NCBI GenBank assembly: GCA_004208945.1
Contig: SGPE01000016.1
Span: 1-64,000 of the forward strand
Reading direction: 5' to 3'
DNA: 64,000 nucleotides
Origin: Pseudoalteromonas sp. CO133X
GTDB lineage: Bacteria; Pseudomonadota; Gammaproteobacteria; Enterobacterales; Alteromonadaceae
In this document: positions 17,934-26,680 of the stretch, piece after piece
Numbering within the stretch: position 1 is the stretch's first letter
Layout: each line of letters starts with the position of its first letter
Notes under the pieces: model-generated
Database searches by the model: none
What the model saw: only the letters and a program-made list of their open reading frames with translations
What the model was told of the DNA's origin: nothing
Translations under genes and position numbers: made by a program

Positions 17934-17991
17934 TAAAATGGGGGCGTGTCCCCCAGTGCTTAAACACATAACGGATTGACAGGAGAGTATC

Positions 17992-18225
17992 ATGTTCAAC
18001 GCAGAAGTTTTGATGGCACCCATCATTGTATTTATGGTGGTGGTTGCCCCACTTTGGCTTATTCTACACTACCGTAGTAAAAAGCAAGTGAGCCAAGGTT
18101 TAAGTGAACACGAGCATCGCCAGCTACTAGAGCTTGCACAAAAAGCAGATAAAATGGCAGAGCGTGTTGAAACATTAGAAGCCTTACTTGACCAAGAGGC
18201 TCCGCAGTGGAGACGTAAAGTATGA
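17992..18225 (+). CDS. pspB: Phage shock protein B
   Basis: PspB (77 aa) is a small inner-membrane protein that works with PspC to sense membrane stress and relieve PspA-PspF inhibition. One N-terminal membrane helix spans about residues 5-25 (MAPIIVFMVVVAPLWLILHY). It is followed by a charged coiled coil (HEHRQLLELAQKADKMAERV). The ribosome-binding site CAGGAGAG is strong. Its stop overlaps the pspC start (ATGA). Confidence 0.93.
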   Translation: MFNAEVLMAPIIVFMVVVAPLWLILHYRSKKQVSQGLSEHEHRQLLELAQKADKMAERVETLEALLDQEAPQWRRKV

Positions 18226-18623
18226 GTACCAAACGCGAATTATTCAGAGACGCGGAGCGTGGTAAAATAGCCGGCGTGTGCGCGGGGATCAGCGACTACT
18301 TCAACATGGAGCTTTGGCTGGTACGTATTTTAGTTGTGACAGCAGTGTTATTATCAGGTGGTCCATTTATTGTTGTTGCTTACATTGCTGCGTGGTTTAT
18401 TTTAGATAAAAAACCGACTGAAAAAACAGTTAAAAACGCAGACAGCATTCACCAAGACCCGCTTGAAGTAAAATTTAAAGTATGGCAAAAAGGGGAACCA
18501 CCTCGCCGTGCATTGCAAGATTTAAAAGATCGTCTTGCTCGAGTTGATGGTCGTTTACAAGAGATGGAACGCTATGTCACATCAACAGAATTTACGGTTA
18601 GCCGTGAAATCAACAAACTTTAA
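18222..18623 (+). CDS. pspC: Phage shock protein C
   Basis: PspC (133 aa, E. coli 119) is the membrane partner of PspB. The PspC domain covers about 4-65 with the hallmark RGKIAGVCAGISDYFNMELW, followed by the hydrophobic LVVTAVLLSGGPFIVVAYIA segment. A helical cytoplasmic tail with a coiled-coil stretch follows (LKDRLARVDGRLQEMERYV near 105-123). Translation is coupled to pspB by a 4-base overlap. Confidence 0.93.
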   Translation: MSTKRELFRDAERGKIAGVCAGISDYFNMELWLVRILVVTAVLLSGGPFIVVAYIAAWFILDKKPTEKTVKNADSIHQDPLEVKFKVWQKGEPPRRALQDLKDRLARVDGRLQEMERYVTSTEFTVSREINKL

Positions 18624-18634
18624 AGGATATAAAC

Positions 18635-18675
18635 GCACCTTGTTTGCATCGTGATACCAAGCGCAAATAAGGTGC
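18635..18675 (+). repeat. Intra-operon hairpin between pspC and ycjX
   Basis: GCACCTTGTTTGC (18635-18647) pairs with GCAAATAAGGTGC (18663-18675) through one wobble, around a 15-base loop. It fills most of the 62-base gap and overlaps the likely ycjX ribosome-binding site AAGGTG at 18669-18674. Folding could therefore reduce ycjX translation or mark an mRNA processing site. Confidence 0.6.
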
Positions 18676-18685
18676 CAGACACTTT

Positions 18686-20098
18686 ATGAGCCAATCATTC
18701 GCAAAGAACACCTTTAATTCGTTAAAAAATAAAGCAGAAAAAGCCCTTCACCGTAGTTTAGATCAACACGTGAAATTAGCTGTTACAGGGTTAAGTGGCA
18801 GCGGCAAAACTGCGTTTATTACCGCCTTGGTTAAACATTTAACCAGCCAAGCTGACGATAAAAACTTACCTTTTTTCGATGTGATGCGTGAAAAGCGTCA
18901 TATCGCTACAAAAATAGTGCCGCAGCAAGCACTGACAATTCCGACATTTGACTACACGAATGCATTATCGGCGTTGTTACCTGTTGAAGGTGAGTCAACA
19001 TGGCCTGCATCCACTGAGCGGATAAACACCTTACGTTTGGCAATTAAATACCAAAGTAACTCAGGGCTTCGTGGTCATTTTGCACCGCAATCAACGCTCT
19101 ATTTAGACATTATTGATTACCCAGGTGAATGGTTACTCGATTTGCCAATGCTGGAGCAATCATTTGCTGATTGGTGTGAATTACAATACTCACTCTTGCA
19201 GCAAACAGCCCGTAGCGAGAAGGCTAAGCCATTTTTAACCGCCCTTGCTGAACTTGATTTATCCGCAAATGTTGATGAGAGCAAACTGGCTGATGTCGCA
19301 GCGCTTTATCAACAGTTATTGGTCGGCCTTAAAAAAGACACCAAGCTTGCTTTGCTGCAACCTGGTCGTATGCTGATGCCCGGTGAGCTAAAAGGAGCAC
19401 CATTACTGCAGTTTTTCCCAGTTGCGGATGTGTCTGACGACATAACCGAAGGGTCAAATTTAGCGCATCTTAAAAAGCGCTATAAAGCCTATGTAAAAGA
19501 GGTTGTAAAACCTTTTTACGAGCAGCATTTTCGTCATTTTGACCGACAAATTGTGCTGGTGGATGTGCTCAGCGCCTTGAATGAAGGCAGCGAAACCCTG
19601 CATGAGCAAAGCCGTGTTATCAACCAATTGTTGGCGCATTTTAATTATGGTGAGGCGGGCTTCTTTAAACGTTTGTTTAAACCAAACATCGACAAGTTAT
19701 TGTTTGCGGCCAATAAGTCAGACCATATTAGTGCCCAGTATCATAAAGATTTAGCATTATTACTCGATTCAATCGTGCATGACCAAACGAATCATTTAAA
19801 GTTCGAAGGCGTGCAAATTGAGACCATGGCAATGTCATCTATCTGCGCTACAGAGCCGCGCCAAGTAGCTGAAAAAGGCCAACAGTTAGCCTGTATTTAT
19901 GGCAAGCCTTTAGGCGAGCAAGAATGGCTGACGTATTTACCGCCGCAGCCACCGTCACGCCTTCTCAATAAACAAGAGTGGCCAAAACAAGGCTTTGAGT
20001 TTTTATCGTTTTCGCCACTTCCATGCCCTGATAAACGGTTAAAGCATATTCGTTTAGATCATGTCATGCAGTACCTGATAGGAGATAAACTAACATGA
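18686..20098 (+). CDS. ycjX: YcjX, DUF463-family P-loop GTPase-like protein of the psp locus
   Basis: A 470-residue P-loop protein (E. coli YcjX 465). Walker A GLSGSGKT is at residues 35-42, and DIIDYPGEWLLDLPML near 141-156 is the conserved Walker-B/switch region. Conserved family segments QPGRMLMPGELKGAP and FFKRLFKPNID follow. YcjX is induced with the psp operon in enterobacteria; its molecular role remains unclear. It overlaps ycjF by four bases (ATGA), indicating that the two act together. The ribosome-binding site lies inside a hairpin. Confidence 0.93.
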   Translation: MSQSFAKNTFNSLKNKAEKALHRSLDQHVKLAVTGLSGSGKTAFITALVKHLTSQADDKNLPFFDVMREKRHIATKIVPQQALTIPTFDYTNALSALLPVEGESTWPASTERINTLRLAIKYQSNSGLRGHFAPQSTLYLDIIDYPGEWLLDLPMLEQSFADWCELQYSLLQQTARSEKAKPFLTALAELDLSANVDESKLADVAALYQQLLVGLKKDTKLALLQPGRMLMPGELKGAPLLQFFPVADVSDDITEGSNLAHLKKRYKAYVKEVVKPFYEQHFRHFDRQIVLVDVLSALNEGSETLHEQSRVINQLLAHFNYGEAGFFKRLFKPNIDKLLFAANKSDHISAQYHKDLALLLDSIVHDQTNHLKFEGVQIETMAMSSICATEPRQVAEKGQQLACIYGKPLGEQEWLTYLPPQPPSRLLNKQEWPKQGFEFLSFSPLPCPDKRLKHIRLDHVMQYLIGDKLT

Positions 20099-21129
20099 GT
20101 GAGCAACCAAAGGAGATGAACTTTCAGGCTGGTCGACGTATTTCAAGCTCTGCAAGCAATGAAGCTCCAGCAAAGGAGTTAACTGTTGCTAAAGTAATAG
20201 AGAACGCCGAATTTATTGACACAGAAGAGGAACTGCAAGATAGCATTGAACTGGAGCCTGTGTATAAAAAGTCGAAATGGCAAACCCTAAAAGGGGTGTT
20301 TGTTGTTAGCTTTTTAGTTTTAGTGTTACTTGAGTTTGCTATGTCGCTGTTTGTGACGTTTCAGCAATCGATTATTTTAGGCTCGGTGTATCTAACGGCT
20401 GTTCTCAGTGGTGTGCTATTGATTGCCCGTGTTATTTGGCGCGAGTACCGTATGCTGAGAAGTTTAAAGCGTAATCAATTGCATCGTACTGAGGCCGACC
20501 GCTTACTTAATAGCGAGCAAGTAGGTGAAGCACTGCCGTGGCTTGAAAAGCTTAATAAACATCAGGAACTTACAGGGTTTGAAGAGTTTAAGCAGCAAAT
20601 AGCGAGTCACCATACCGATAAAGAAATCATGACCTTATACGCCGATAGCTTATTGGTAAGCCAAGATCAACAAGCGAAAAAACTGATTAACCGTTTTGCG
20701 ACTGAGTCAGCTTTGTTAGTTGCGCTAAGCCCTCTGGCTTTAGTTGATATGATGGCGGTGCTATGGCGCGGCACTAAGCTCATTGAACAAATAGGCCGTA
20801 TTTACGGTATTGGTTTTGGTTATGCAAGCCGTATTAAATTGTATCGCTTATTAGTGAAACAAGTACTGTTTGTTGGTAGTGCAGAGTTGGTATCAGACCT
20901 AGCTGCCACGGCACTAAGTGCTGAATTGCTGGGGAAATTGTCGGGCCGTGCAGCACAAGGACTAAGTGCAGGTATTTTTACTGCGCGCATAGGCTATAAA
21001 GCGATGGAGCTTAGCCGTCCGTTACCTCGCTTGGAACATAAACGCAGCTTGCTAAAAGAAACCGCTAATAGTATTGCCCGTAAAATTGCTTCACGCACCA
21101 GTGATAAAGAGACCGAAAACACAAAATGA
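20095..21129 (+). CDS. ycjF: YcjF, DUF697-family inner-membrane protein
   Basis: A 344-residue membrane protein (UPF0283/DUF697). The first about 65 residues are charged and cytoplasmic. Two membrane helices follow at about 67-88 and 95-115 (VFVVSFLVLVLLEFAMSLFV; SVYLTAVLSGVLLIARVIW). The C-terminal DUF697 region about 200-320 contains RIYGIGFGYASRIKLYRLL, also hydrophobic. It ends the psp operon and pairs with YcjX; the biochemical role is unknown. No clear terminator follows. Confidence 0.9.
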   Translation: MSEQPKEMNFQAGRRISSSASNEAPAKELTVAKVIENAEFIDTEEELQDSIELEPVYKKSKWQTLKGVFVVSFLVLVLLEFAMSLFVTFQQSIILGSVYLTAVLSGVLLIARVIWREYRMLRSLKRNQLHRTEADRLLNSEQVGEALPWLEKLNKHQELTGFEEFKQQIASHHTDKEIMTLYADSLLVSQDQQAKKLINRFATESALLVALSPLALVDMMAVLWRGTKLIEQIGRIYGIGFGYASRIKLYRLLVKQVLFVGSAELVSDLAATALSAELLGKLSGRAAQGLSAGIFTARIGYKAMELSRPLPRLEHKRSLLKETANSIARKIASRTSDKETENTK

Positions 21130-21263
21130 CAACTTTTGTGTACAGTTAATAAAAATGGCTGAGTGATATTTAGCCATCTGAGCATCCGGCATGCTTGTGC
21201 ATTGTGGGTATCTACGTTTTATTTATGAGTATGAAGTACTGATAATAAAAACGAGAACACACA

Positions 21264-22445
21264 ATGACTAAGCATCACTTACATACACAATGTATTCATG
21301 GTCCAGAAAAACCAAATGACCCACATGGCGCACTGAGTGCGCCGCTTTACCAAACCTCTACCTTCGCATTTGCTAATGCAGCCCAAGGTGCAGCCCGATT
21401 TGCCGGTGAAGAGCAGGGCTTTATTTATACCCGTTTAGGTAACCCGACAACGCAAGAGCTTGAGCAAAAAGTAGCCCAGTTAGAAAACTGTGAAGCAGCT
21501 GCTGCCACAGCGACCGGTATGGGAGCCGTCTCTGCATCTGTGCTTAGCTTTTTACAACAAGGTGACCACCTAGTGGCATCAAGTGCGTTATACGGTTGTA
21601 CCTTTGCATTTTTTGCTCACATGTTGCCGCGCTTTGGGATCGAAGTCACTTTTGTTGATATGACTAACGAAGCTGAACTACGTGGCGCGGTTAAAGCAAA
21701 TTCAAAAATGATTTTTGCTGAAACACCAATCAATCCGACCATGGCGGTGCTTGATTTAAATTTAATTGCCGACGTTGCCAAGCAGCACCAACTGATAAGC
21801 GTTATCGACAATACCTTCTTAACACCTTTGCTACAGCAACCTACTTCGTTTGGCATTGATATTGTGGTGCACAGTGCAACTAAATACCTAAATGGCCATG
21901 GTGATGTGGTGGCAGGGCTTGTGTGTGGCACAGAGGAACATATCAACCTGATAAAAATGACGGTGTTAAAAGATATTGGTGCAACGATTAGCCCTCATGA
22001 TGCATGGTTAATTAATCGCGGTTTAAAAACTCTCGCTGTACGAATGGAGCGTCACTGCACCAGTGCGCAAGTCGTCGCTGAATATTTAGAGCAACACCCG
22101 TTAGTGAGCCAAGTATATTACCCTGGGCTTAAATCACACCCAGGTCATAAATTTATTGGCTCACAGATGAAAGCGGCCGGTGGTGTAATTGCCTTTGAAA
22201 TAAAGGGCAACCTAGAAGATGGTAAAACATTTATAAATAACACCCAGCTTTGCACCCTTGCGGTCAGTTTAGGGGATGCTGAAACGCTCATTCAACACCC
22301 TGCATCAATGACCCATTCGCCTTATACACCCGAAGAAAGAACAGCCGCAGGTATTAGTGACGGTTTAATTCGCTTATCAGTTGGTTTAGAGGATGTTAAC
22401 GATATAATTAACGATCTCAAAACTGCATTTACATTTATCGGTTAG
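21264..22445 (+). CDS. megL: Methionine gamma-lyase (PLP-dependent)
   Basis: A 393-residue Cys/Met-metabolism PLP enzyme that would cleave L-methionine to methanethiol, 2-oxobutyrate and ammonia. The PLP lysine is Lys207 in SATKYLNGH, and the phosphate-binding YTRLGNPT is at 55-62. The active-site Cys112 in SALYGCTF is the residue that typically separates methionine gamma-lyases from cystathionine enzymes, which have Gly or Pro there. Activity on cystathionine or homocysteine cannot be excluded. It lies between the psp operon and phhAB on the same strand, with its own 134-base upstream gap. Methanethiol release would fit marine sulfur metabolism (inference). Confidence 0.88.
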   Translation: MTKHHLHTQCIHGPEKPNDPHGALSAPLYQTSTFAFANAAQGAARFAGEEQGFIYTRLGNPTTQELEQKVAQLENCEAAAATATGMGAVSASVLSFLQQGDHLVASSALYGCTFAFFAHMLPRFGIEVTFVDMTNEAELRGAVKANSKMIFAETPINPTMAVLDLNLIADVAKQHQLISVIDNTFLTPLLQQPTSFGIDIVVHSATKYLNGHGDVVAGLVCGTEEHINLIKMTVLKDIGATISPHDAWLINRGLKTLAVRMERHCTSAQVVAEYLEQHPLVSQVYYPGLKSHPGHKFIGSQMKAAGGVIAFEIKGNLEDGKTFINNTQLCTLAVSLGDAETLIQHPASMTHSPYTPEERTAAGISDGLIRLSVGLEDVNDIINDLKTAFTFIG

Positions 22446-22447
22446 CG

Positions 22448-22465
22448 TGTAATTTAAAGTTTACA
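22448..22465 (+). promoter_or_regulatory. TyrR/PhhR box 1 upstream of phhA
   Basis: TGTAAT-N6-TTTACA matches the TyrR box consensus TGTAAA-N6-TTTACA in 11 of 12 defined positions. It begins two bases after the megL stop, centred about 214 bases before the phhA start. PhhR/TyrR control of phenylalanine hydroxylase genes is established in Pseudomonas. Confidence 0.8.
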
Positions 22466-22522
22466 GTGATTTAGTCTTTAACCTCTTTGTTTTTGGGTTG
22501 TGTAAACTTATTGATCTTTTAG

Positions 22523-22540
22523 TGTAATCTTAAATTTACA
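22523..22540 (+). promoter_or_regulatory. TyrR/PhhR box 2 upstream of phhA
   Basis: A second TGTAAT-N6-TTTACA with the same 11 of 12 match, centred 75 bases from box 1, about seven helical turns. A half site TGTAAA lies between them at 22501-22506. Two same-face boxes plus a half site suggest cooperative TyrR-family binding; whether it activates or represses is not shown. Confidence 0.8.
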
Positions 22541-22543
22541 GTT

Positions 22544-22574
22544 GGGTTGTTTTTGAAAGTCTCGGAAACAACCC
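22544..22574 (+). repeat. Perfect 9-base inverted repeat between the TyrR boxes and phhA
   Basis: GGGTTGTTT (22544-22552) and AAACAACCC (22566-22574) are exact inverted copies around a 13-base loop. It sits directly after TyrR box 2. It could be a leader stem-loop, a terminator remnant for megL (no T run follows), or another operator. Confidence 0.5.
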
Positions 22575-22670
22575 TAGCTATTAAACTTTTGCTTACTTTT
22601 AAATAGTATCAACCAACAAGTTAATGAAACTCTGATCGATGCTGATCACGATTTAACGAAGAAGGTTATT

Positions 22671-23468
22671 ATGGCTAAAGCAAGTAATTACACCTCCAAG
22701 CAACCTGATGAAAATGGGGTTATCCATTGGAGCGAAGAAGAAAATAAAATATGGTCTGAGCTCGTTGCTCGCCAGCTCGCTTGCATCGAAGGTAAAGCCT
22801 GTGATGAATATTTAGCAGGCCTTAAGAAAATCAATTTACCAACAGATCGTATTCCACAACTCAGTGAGCTTAATGATGTGCTGCTTGAGGCTACGGGGTG
22901 GCAAGTTGCCCCTGTACCAGCTCTGATCGATTTTGATGAGTTTTTCCGTTTATTAGCAAACAAGCAGTTCCCAGTTGCGACGTTTATTCGTAGCCGTGAA
23001 GAGTTTGACTACTTACAAGAGCCAGATATCTTCCATGAGATTTTTGGTCACTGCGCCATGCTAACTAACCCTGCATTTGCTGAGTTTACTCACAAATACG
23101 GCCAGTTAGGCTATGCCGCTGAAAAGAAAGATCGTGTTTATTTAGCGCGTCTTTACTGGTTTACTGTTGAGTTTGGGTTGATGCAAACTGAGCAAGGCCT
23201 GCGTATCTATGGTGGTGGTATTTTATCGAGCCCTGGCGAAACACAATATGTATATTCAGATAAGCCAGAAATCAATGCAATGAATGTATTAGATGTGCTA
23301 CGTACACCTTATCGTATTGATATAATGCAACCAGTGTACTACACCATAAGCTCAATCAATGATTTATTCGATATTTCACAAATGGATATCATGTCGTTGG
23401 TGAGTAAAGCAAAAGAATTAGGGCTACATGAGCCAAAGTTTCCACCTAAAGAAAAATTAGCAAGTTAA
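22671..23468 (+). CDS. phhA: Phenylalanine 4-monooxygenase (phenylalanine hydroxylase)
   Basis: A 265-residue, iron- and tetrahydropterin-dependent hydroxylase that turns L-phenylalanine into L-tyrosine, the first step of aerobic phenylalanine breakdown. The iron ligands are His122 and His127 in FHEIFGHC and Glu167 in FTVEFGL. YGGGILSSPGETQYVYS is the conserved substrate-binding stretch. Bacterial enzymes lack the mammalian regulatory domain, matching the length. It follows GAAGAAGGTTATT and lies nine bases ahead of phhB. Two TyrR boxes upstream point to aromatic-amino-acid control. Confidence 0.96.
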   Translation: MAKASNYTSKQPDENGVIHWSEEENKIWSELVARQLACIEGKACDEYLAGLKKINLPTDRIPQLSELNDVLLEATGWQVAPVPALIDFDEFFRLLANKQFPVATFIRSREEFDYLQEPDIFHEIFGHCAMLTNPAFAEFTHKYGQLGYAAEKKDRVYLARLYWFTVEFGLMQTEQGLRIYGGGILSSPGETQYVYSDKPEINAMNVLDVLRTPYRIDIMQPVYYTISSINDLFDISQMDIMSLVSKAKELGLHEPKFPPKEKLAS

Positions 23469-23477
23469 GGATTTATA

Positions 23478-23822
23478 ATGTCTTCATTAAGCACACAAAA
23501 GTGTGAAGCGTGTCGTGCGGATGCGCCTAAAGTATCTGATGCTGAATTAGCAGAATTGATCAAAATGATCCCAGATTGGGTTCCTGAAGTGCGCGACGGC
23601 ATTATGCAATTAGAGCGTGTTTACAAGTTTAAAAACTTCAAGCAAGCACTTGAGTTCACGAATAAAGTGGGCGATATGGCCGAAGAAGAGGGCCACCACC
23701 CAGGTCTTTTAACTGAGTGGGGTAAAGTAACTGTTACTTGGTGGAGTCATTCAATCAAAGGCTTACACAAAAACGATTTTATTTGTGCGGCTAAAACAGA
23801 CGACGTATTCGCTGCATTATAA
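23478..23822 (+). CDS. phhB: Pterin-4a-carbinolamine dehydratase
   Basis: A 114-residue enzyme that recycles the 4a-hydroxy-tetrahydropterin made by phenylalanine hydroxylase. The family signature [10 protein letters not shown] (about residues 72-81) holds the catalytic His pair. [18 protein letters not shown] supplies the remaining conserved Trp/His region. It is cotranscribed with phhA (nine-base gap, AAGGATTTATA ribosome-binding site). A strong terminator follows. Confidence 0.95.
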   Translation: MSSLSTQKCEACRADAPKVSDAELAELIKMIPDWVPEVRDGIMQLERVYKFKNFKQALEFTNKVGDMAEEEGHHPGLLTEWGKVTVTWWSHSIKGLHKNDFICAAKTDDVFAAL

Positions 23823-23842
23823 AAAGCATCTCTAAAACTTTT

Positions 23843-23872
23843 AAAGGCGTAATCGCAAGATTACGCCTTTTT
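23843..23872 (+). terminator. Rho-independent terminator of phhAB
   Basis: AAAGGCGTAATC (23843-23854) pairs perfectly with GATTACGCCTTT (23859-23870) around GCAA, followed by further T residues. Confidence 0.94.
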
Positions 23873-23897
23873 GCTTTTGCAAAGGGGAAAAAGTAAC

Positions 23898-24488
23898 ATG
23901 ATGAGAGTTTTAAGGAATACTATGAAAAATAAAAGTTTGTTAATTTCTACTCTGTTTATTTTTTTACCTCTTATCGATAGTTTGTTTGTTCCTCAAGTGT
24001 TTGGTATTCAATGGCATAGCCCCAAAATGATGTATCAGATAGGGGTTTATCTGATGTTTATAAAATTACTGATGGTGATAGTGGGTATTTTTATCCTTCT
24101 TAAACATGAAAGATTACTCCATCAAGATACAAAACCTATTCGTTTGATTCGTCTGTTATCTTTTATCTTCGCAGGGTTGCAAGTGGTGATAATGGCATCT
24201 GTTTGTTTTTGGTATTTAGTGGCTGGCACTCAGGCAAAGCATTTTAAGCAGCAACAACATATTAATGTTTTTACCGCAGATTATGGTGTTTTTGCTGATG
24301 TTTACCATCACTTTACTTATCTTTGTTATGACAAACAGGGTTTTTATCATCAAGAACCAATAGCTTCATTACAATGGCTAGGGGAATTTAGTTTTACTGT
24401 GAATCAAGATGAATTAATTATTCATCATGAAGATAGCTTGGGTGAGCACAGTAAACATGTCTCACTGCAAGGTTTTAATTGTTCTTAA
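23898..24488 (+). CDS. Unrecognised multi-pass membrane protein
   Basis: I do not recognise this 196-residue protein. Hydrophobic stretches suggest three membrane helices: LLISTLFIFLPLIDSLFV (about 15-32), VYLMFIKLLMVIVGIFILL (about 53-71) and LLSFIFAGLQVVIMASVCFW (about 89-108). They are followed by a roughly 85-residue aromatic- and His-rich C-terminal domain with two Cys. Start choice: AAAGGGG precedes ATG 23898, while the frame upstream to TTG 23871 runs through the phhB terminator. ATG 23901 or 23922 are alternatives. It stands alone between phhB and a chemoreceptor and is AT-rich with many Phe, Leu and Ile, as in a lineage-specific gene. No function is proposed. Confidence 0.65.
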   Translation: MMRVLRNTMKNKSLLISTLFIFLPLIDSLFVPQVFGIQWHSPKMMYQIGVYLMFIKLLMVIVGIFILLKHERLLHQDTKPIRLIRLLSFIFAGLQVVIMASVCFWYLVAGTQAKHFKQQQHINVFTADYGVFADVYHHFTYLCYDKQGFYHQEPIASLQWLGEFSFTVNQDELIIHHEDSLGEHSKHVSLQGFNCS

Positions 24489-24642
24489 TACAATTAATAC
24501 CTTTGCTCTTATCAGACATTTCGTAAATTAATTTTTTTTCGTACTAAACATTTCATTTACATACATTGTTTCTATACTTTGTTTAAGCCCCCTATCAAGG
24601 ACTCTTAATGCAGTGGACGCAACGTTAAACAGAGAGAACGTT

Positions 24643-26598
24643 ATGTTTACTAAGTTAAAGTTAAATACCCAGCTGTACCTAGCCTTTGGTGCAATGGTCC
24701 TTCTTCTCGGTGTTGTTAGTGTTGTTGCACTTATCGCACTTAATTCTGGATACGAAAATTTTGTAGATTATCGTGCAAATGCGCGTGATAGTAATATTTC
24801 AGGTCGAATCCAATCAAATGTTTTAAGTCTTCGCTTAAGTGCTCTTAAGTATTTAAAGGATCAGAACCAAGCAAGTATTAATGAATTTACTAATCGCTAT
24901 CAATTACTAAATGATCTCATCCAATCTGGAAAGCGGCAGTTTAATGACGCAAACAAAGTTAAAGCGATTACAACCATAGAGCAAGAGGCGTTAACTTATA
25001 AATCAGCTTTTGAAAAAATTGTTAACCTCATTAATAAGCGAAATGAAGTCGTATCCAACATGCTTGATGCTAATGGTAAATATATGCGCGAGGGGATCAG
25101 TGAAGTAATTCAATTAAGTATGCAAAACAATGATGTTTCAGCTTTGTTTTACAGCTCACAATTACAAGAGTCACTCCTGTTAGGTCGTTTATATGCCGCT
25201 AAGTTTCTTGTCAATAACACGCAAGAAGAACTTAATAGGGCGAAGCAAGAGTTTACAGTTTTATTGGATAGGCTAGAGAGTTTGGCAAAAACAGTGAGTG
25301 GCAATAAAGAGCAAACGTTACTCGCAGATGTAAAACTCAGAACCAATGAATACATTGAAGGCTTAGTGCTTGTTAACGAAGCAATTAGCGAGCGTAACAC
25401 GGTGATATCAGGTACCTTAGATAACATAGGCCCTGCAATTGCCGAGCAAATAGAGCAAATAAAGTTAGCCAGTCAAAATCGTCAAGATGAAATAGGCCCG
25501 ATGCTACAAGCTAGCAGTAAAAATGCAATTAATACGATTTTGGTATTTTCGCTAATTATTATTGCTGTAGGTATTTTTTTAAGTATCTTTATATCTCGGC
25601 TCATAAAAGCGCCTATTGGTGGCGAGCCAAGCGAAATAGCTCGTATTGTTCAATCAATAGCACAAGGAGATTTAACCTATTGTTTTAGTCAGCAGGGTAA
25701 TGAAACGGGTATTTATTTAGCGATGCGGGACATGGTGGCTAAACTTAATGAAATGGTCACTCAAATCAGTGACTCAACGACTCAAGTTTCGCAAACTTCG
25801 CAAGAGTTAACTACCATCACAACAAATTCTAAGACAGGTGCTGAACATCAATCAGACCAACTGACGCAAACAGCCACAGCAATGCATGAAATGTCTGCAA
25901 CAATCAATGAAATAACCCAAAGTGCGCAATTAGCAGCAGAGGCAGCTACAAAAGCAGATAATGAGGTTTTAACAGGCACACAAGTGGTCTCGCAAACGCA
26001 TGCTGCGATGGGAGAGCTTGTAGAAACCATGCTTCATGTTAGTAAAACCATTGCTAATTTAGAAGCTGAAACAGAATCTGTTGGCTCAATACTGGATGTG
26101 ATCAGAGGGATAGCGGATCAAACTAACCTACTTGCTTTGAATGCAGCAATTGAAGCTGCCAGAGCAGGAGAGCAAGGGCGCGGGTTCGCAGTTGTTGCTG
26201 ATGAGGTTCGCTCATTAGCTAGTCGTACTCAACAGAGCACCGAAGAAATACAAGTGATGATTTCAAACTTACAAAATGAAGCGAAGAAATCAGTAGACTC
26301 AATGAAAGAAAATATGGTCAGTGTTGAGCAAACGGCAGAAAAAACAGAGCAAACAGGCAGCGTGCTTGAACAAATATCGCAATCAGTAGGGACCATTAAA
26401 GATATGAATGTACAAATAGCGAGTGCGTCTGAAGAGCAAAATGTTGTCAGTCAGCAAATTAGTGAAAGTGTGCAGCATGTGAATGAGAAAGCTCATGAAA
26501 CAATGGATGGAGCAGAGCAAGCAGCTGCTATTGCTGATGGACTGGCGCAAACAGCGCTGGAACTTGATCAGATTGTGAAGCAATTTAAAGTTGCTTAA
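24643..26598 (+). CDS. Methyl-accepting chemotaxis protein
   Basis: A 651-residue transmembrane chemoreceptor feeding the CheA-CheW array. TM1 covers about residues 10-32 ([20 protein letters not shown]). A long all-helical periplasmic sensor of about 260 residues follows, the size of a helical bimodular (HBM) domain rather than a Cache domain. TM2 lies near 297-320 and a HAMP region comes next. The signalling domain has the hairpin tip [20 protein letters not shown] and [15 protein letters not shown]. No C-terminal NWETF-like CheR tether is seen. ATG 24643 follows AGAGAGAACGTT; the frame upstream from GTG 24613 lacks a ribosome-binding site. The ligand is unknown. Confidence 0.92.
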   Translation: MFTKLKLNTQLYLAFGAMVLLLGVVSVVALIALNSGYENFVDYRANARDSNISGRIQSNVLSLRLSALKYLKDQNQASINEFTNRYQLLNDLIQSGKRQFNDANKVKAITTIEQEALTYKSAFEKIVNLINKRNEVVSNMLDANGKYMREGISEVIQLSMQNNDVSALFYSSQLQESLLLGRLYAAKFLVNNTQEELNRAKQEFTVLLDRLESLAKTVSGNKEQTLLADVKLRTNEYIEGLVLVNEAISERNTVISGTLDNIGPAIAEQIEQIKLASQNRQDEIGPMLQASSKNAINTILVFSLIIIAVGIFLSIFISRLIKAPIGGEPSEIARIVQSIAQGDLTYCFSQQGNETGIYLAMRDMVAKLNEMVTQISDSTTQVSQTSQELTTITTNSKTGAEHQSDQLTQTATAMHEMSATINEITQSAQLAAEAATKADNEVLTGTQVVSQTHAAMGELVETMLHVSKTIANLEAETESVGSILDVIRGIADQTNLLALNAAIEAARAGEQGRGFAVVADEVRSLASRTQQSTEEIQVMISNLQNEAKKSVDSMKENMVSVEQTAEKTEQTGSVLEQISQSVGTIKDMNVQIASASEEQNVVSQQISESVQHVNEKAHETMDGAEQAAAIADGLAQTALELDQIVKQFKVA

Positions 26599-26604
26599 GA
26601 GCGC

Positions 26605-26636
26605 TTATTCAAGCCAGCTTTTGCTGGCTTGAATAA
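26605..26636. terminator. Hairpin between the chemoreceptor and betT
   Basis: TTATTCAAGCCAGC (26605-26618) and GCTGGCTTGAATAA (26623-26636) make a perfect 14-base stem with a TTTT loop. It lies between convergent genes. There is no long T run, but the A/T-rich outer stem could act in both directions. A 12-base palindrome CAAGCTAGCTTG follows at 26664-26675. Confidence 0.6.
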
Positions 26637-26680
26637 TGCTACACTGATTAAATCAAAGAGACACAAGCTAGCTTGGCTTG

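Noticed and set aside
21155..21180. ATGGCT...AGCCAT hairpin after ycjF as terminator
   Set aside because: The T run is on the wrong side for the plus-strand operon, and no minus-strand gene ends here; the stem is only six bases.
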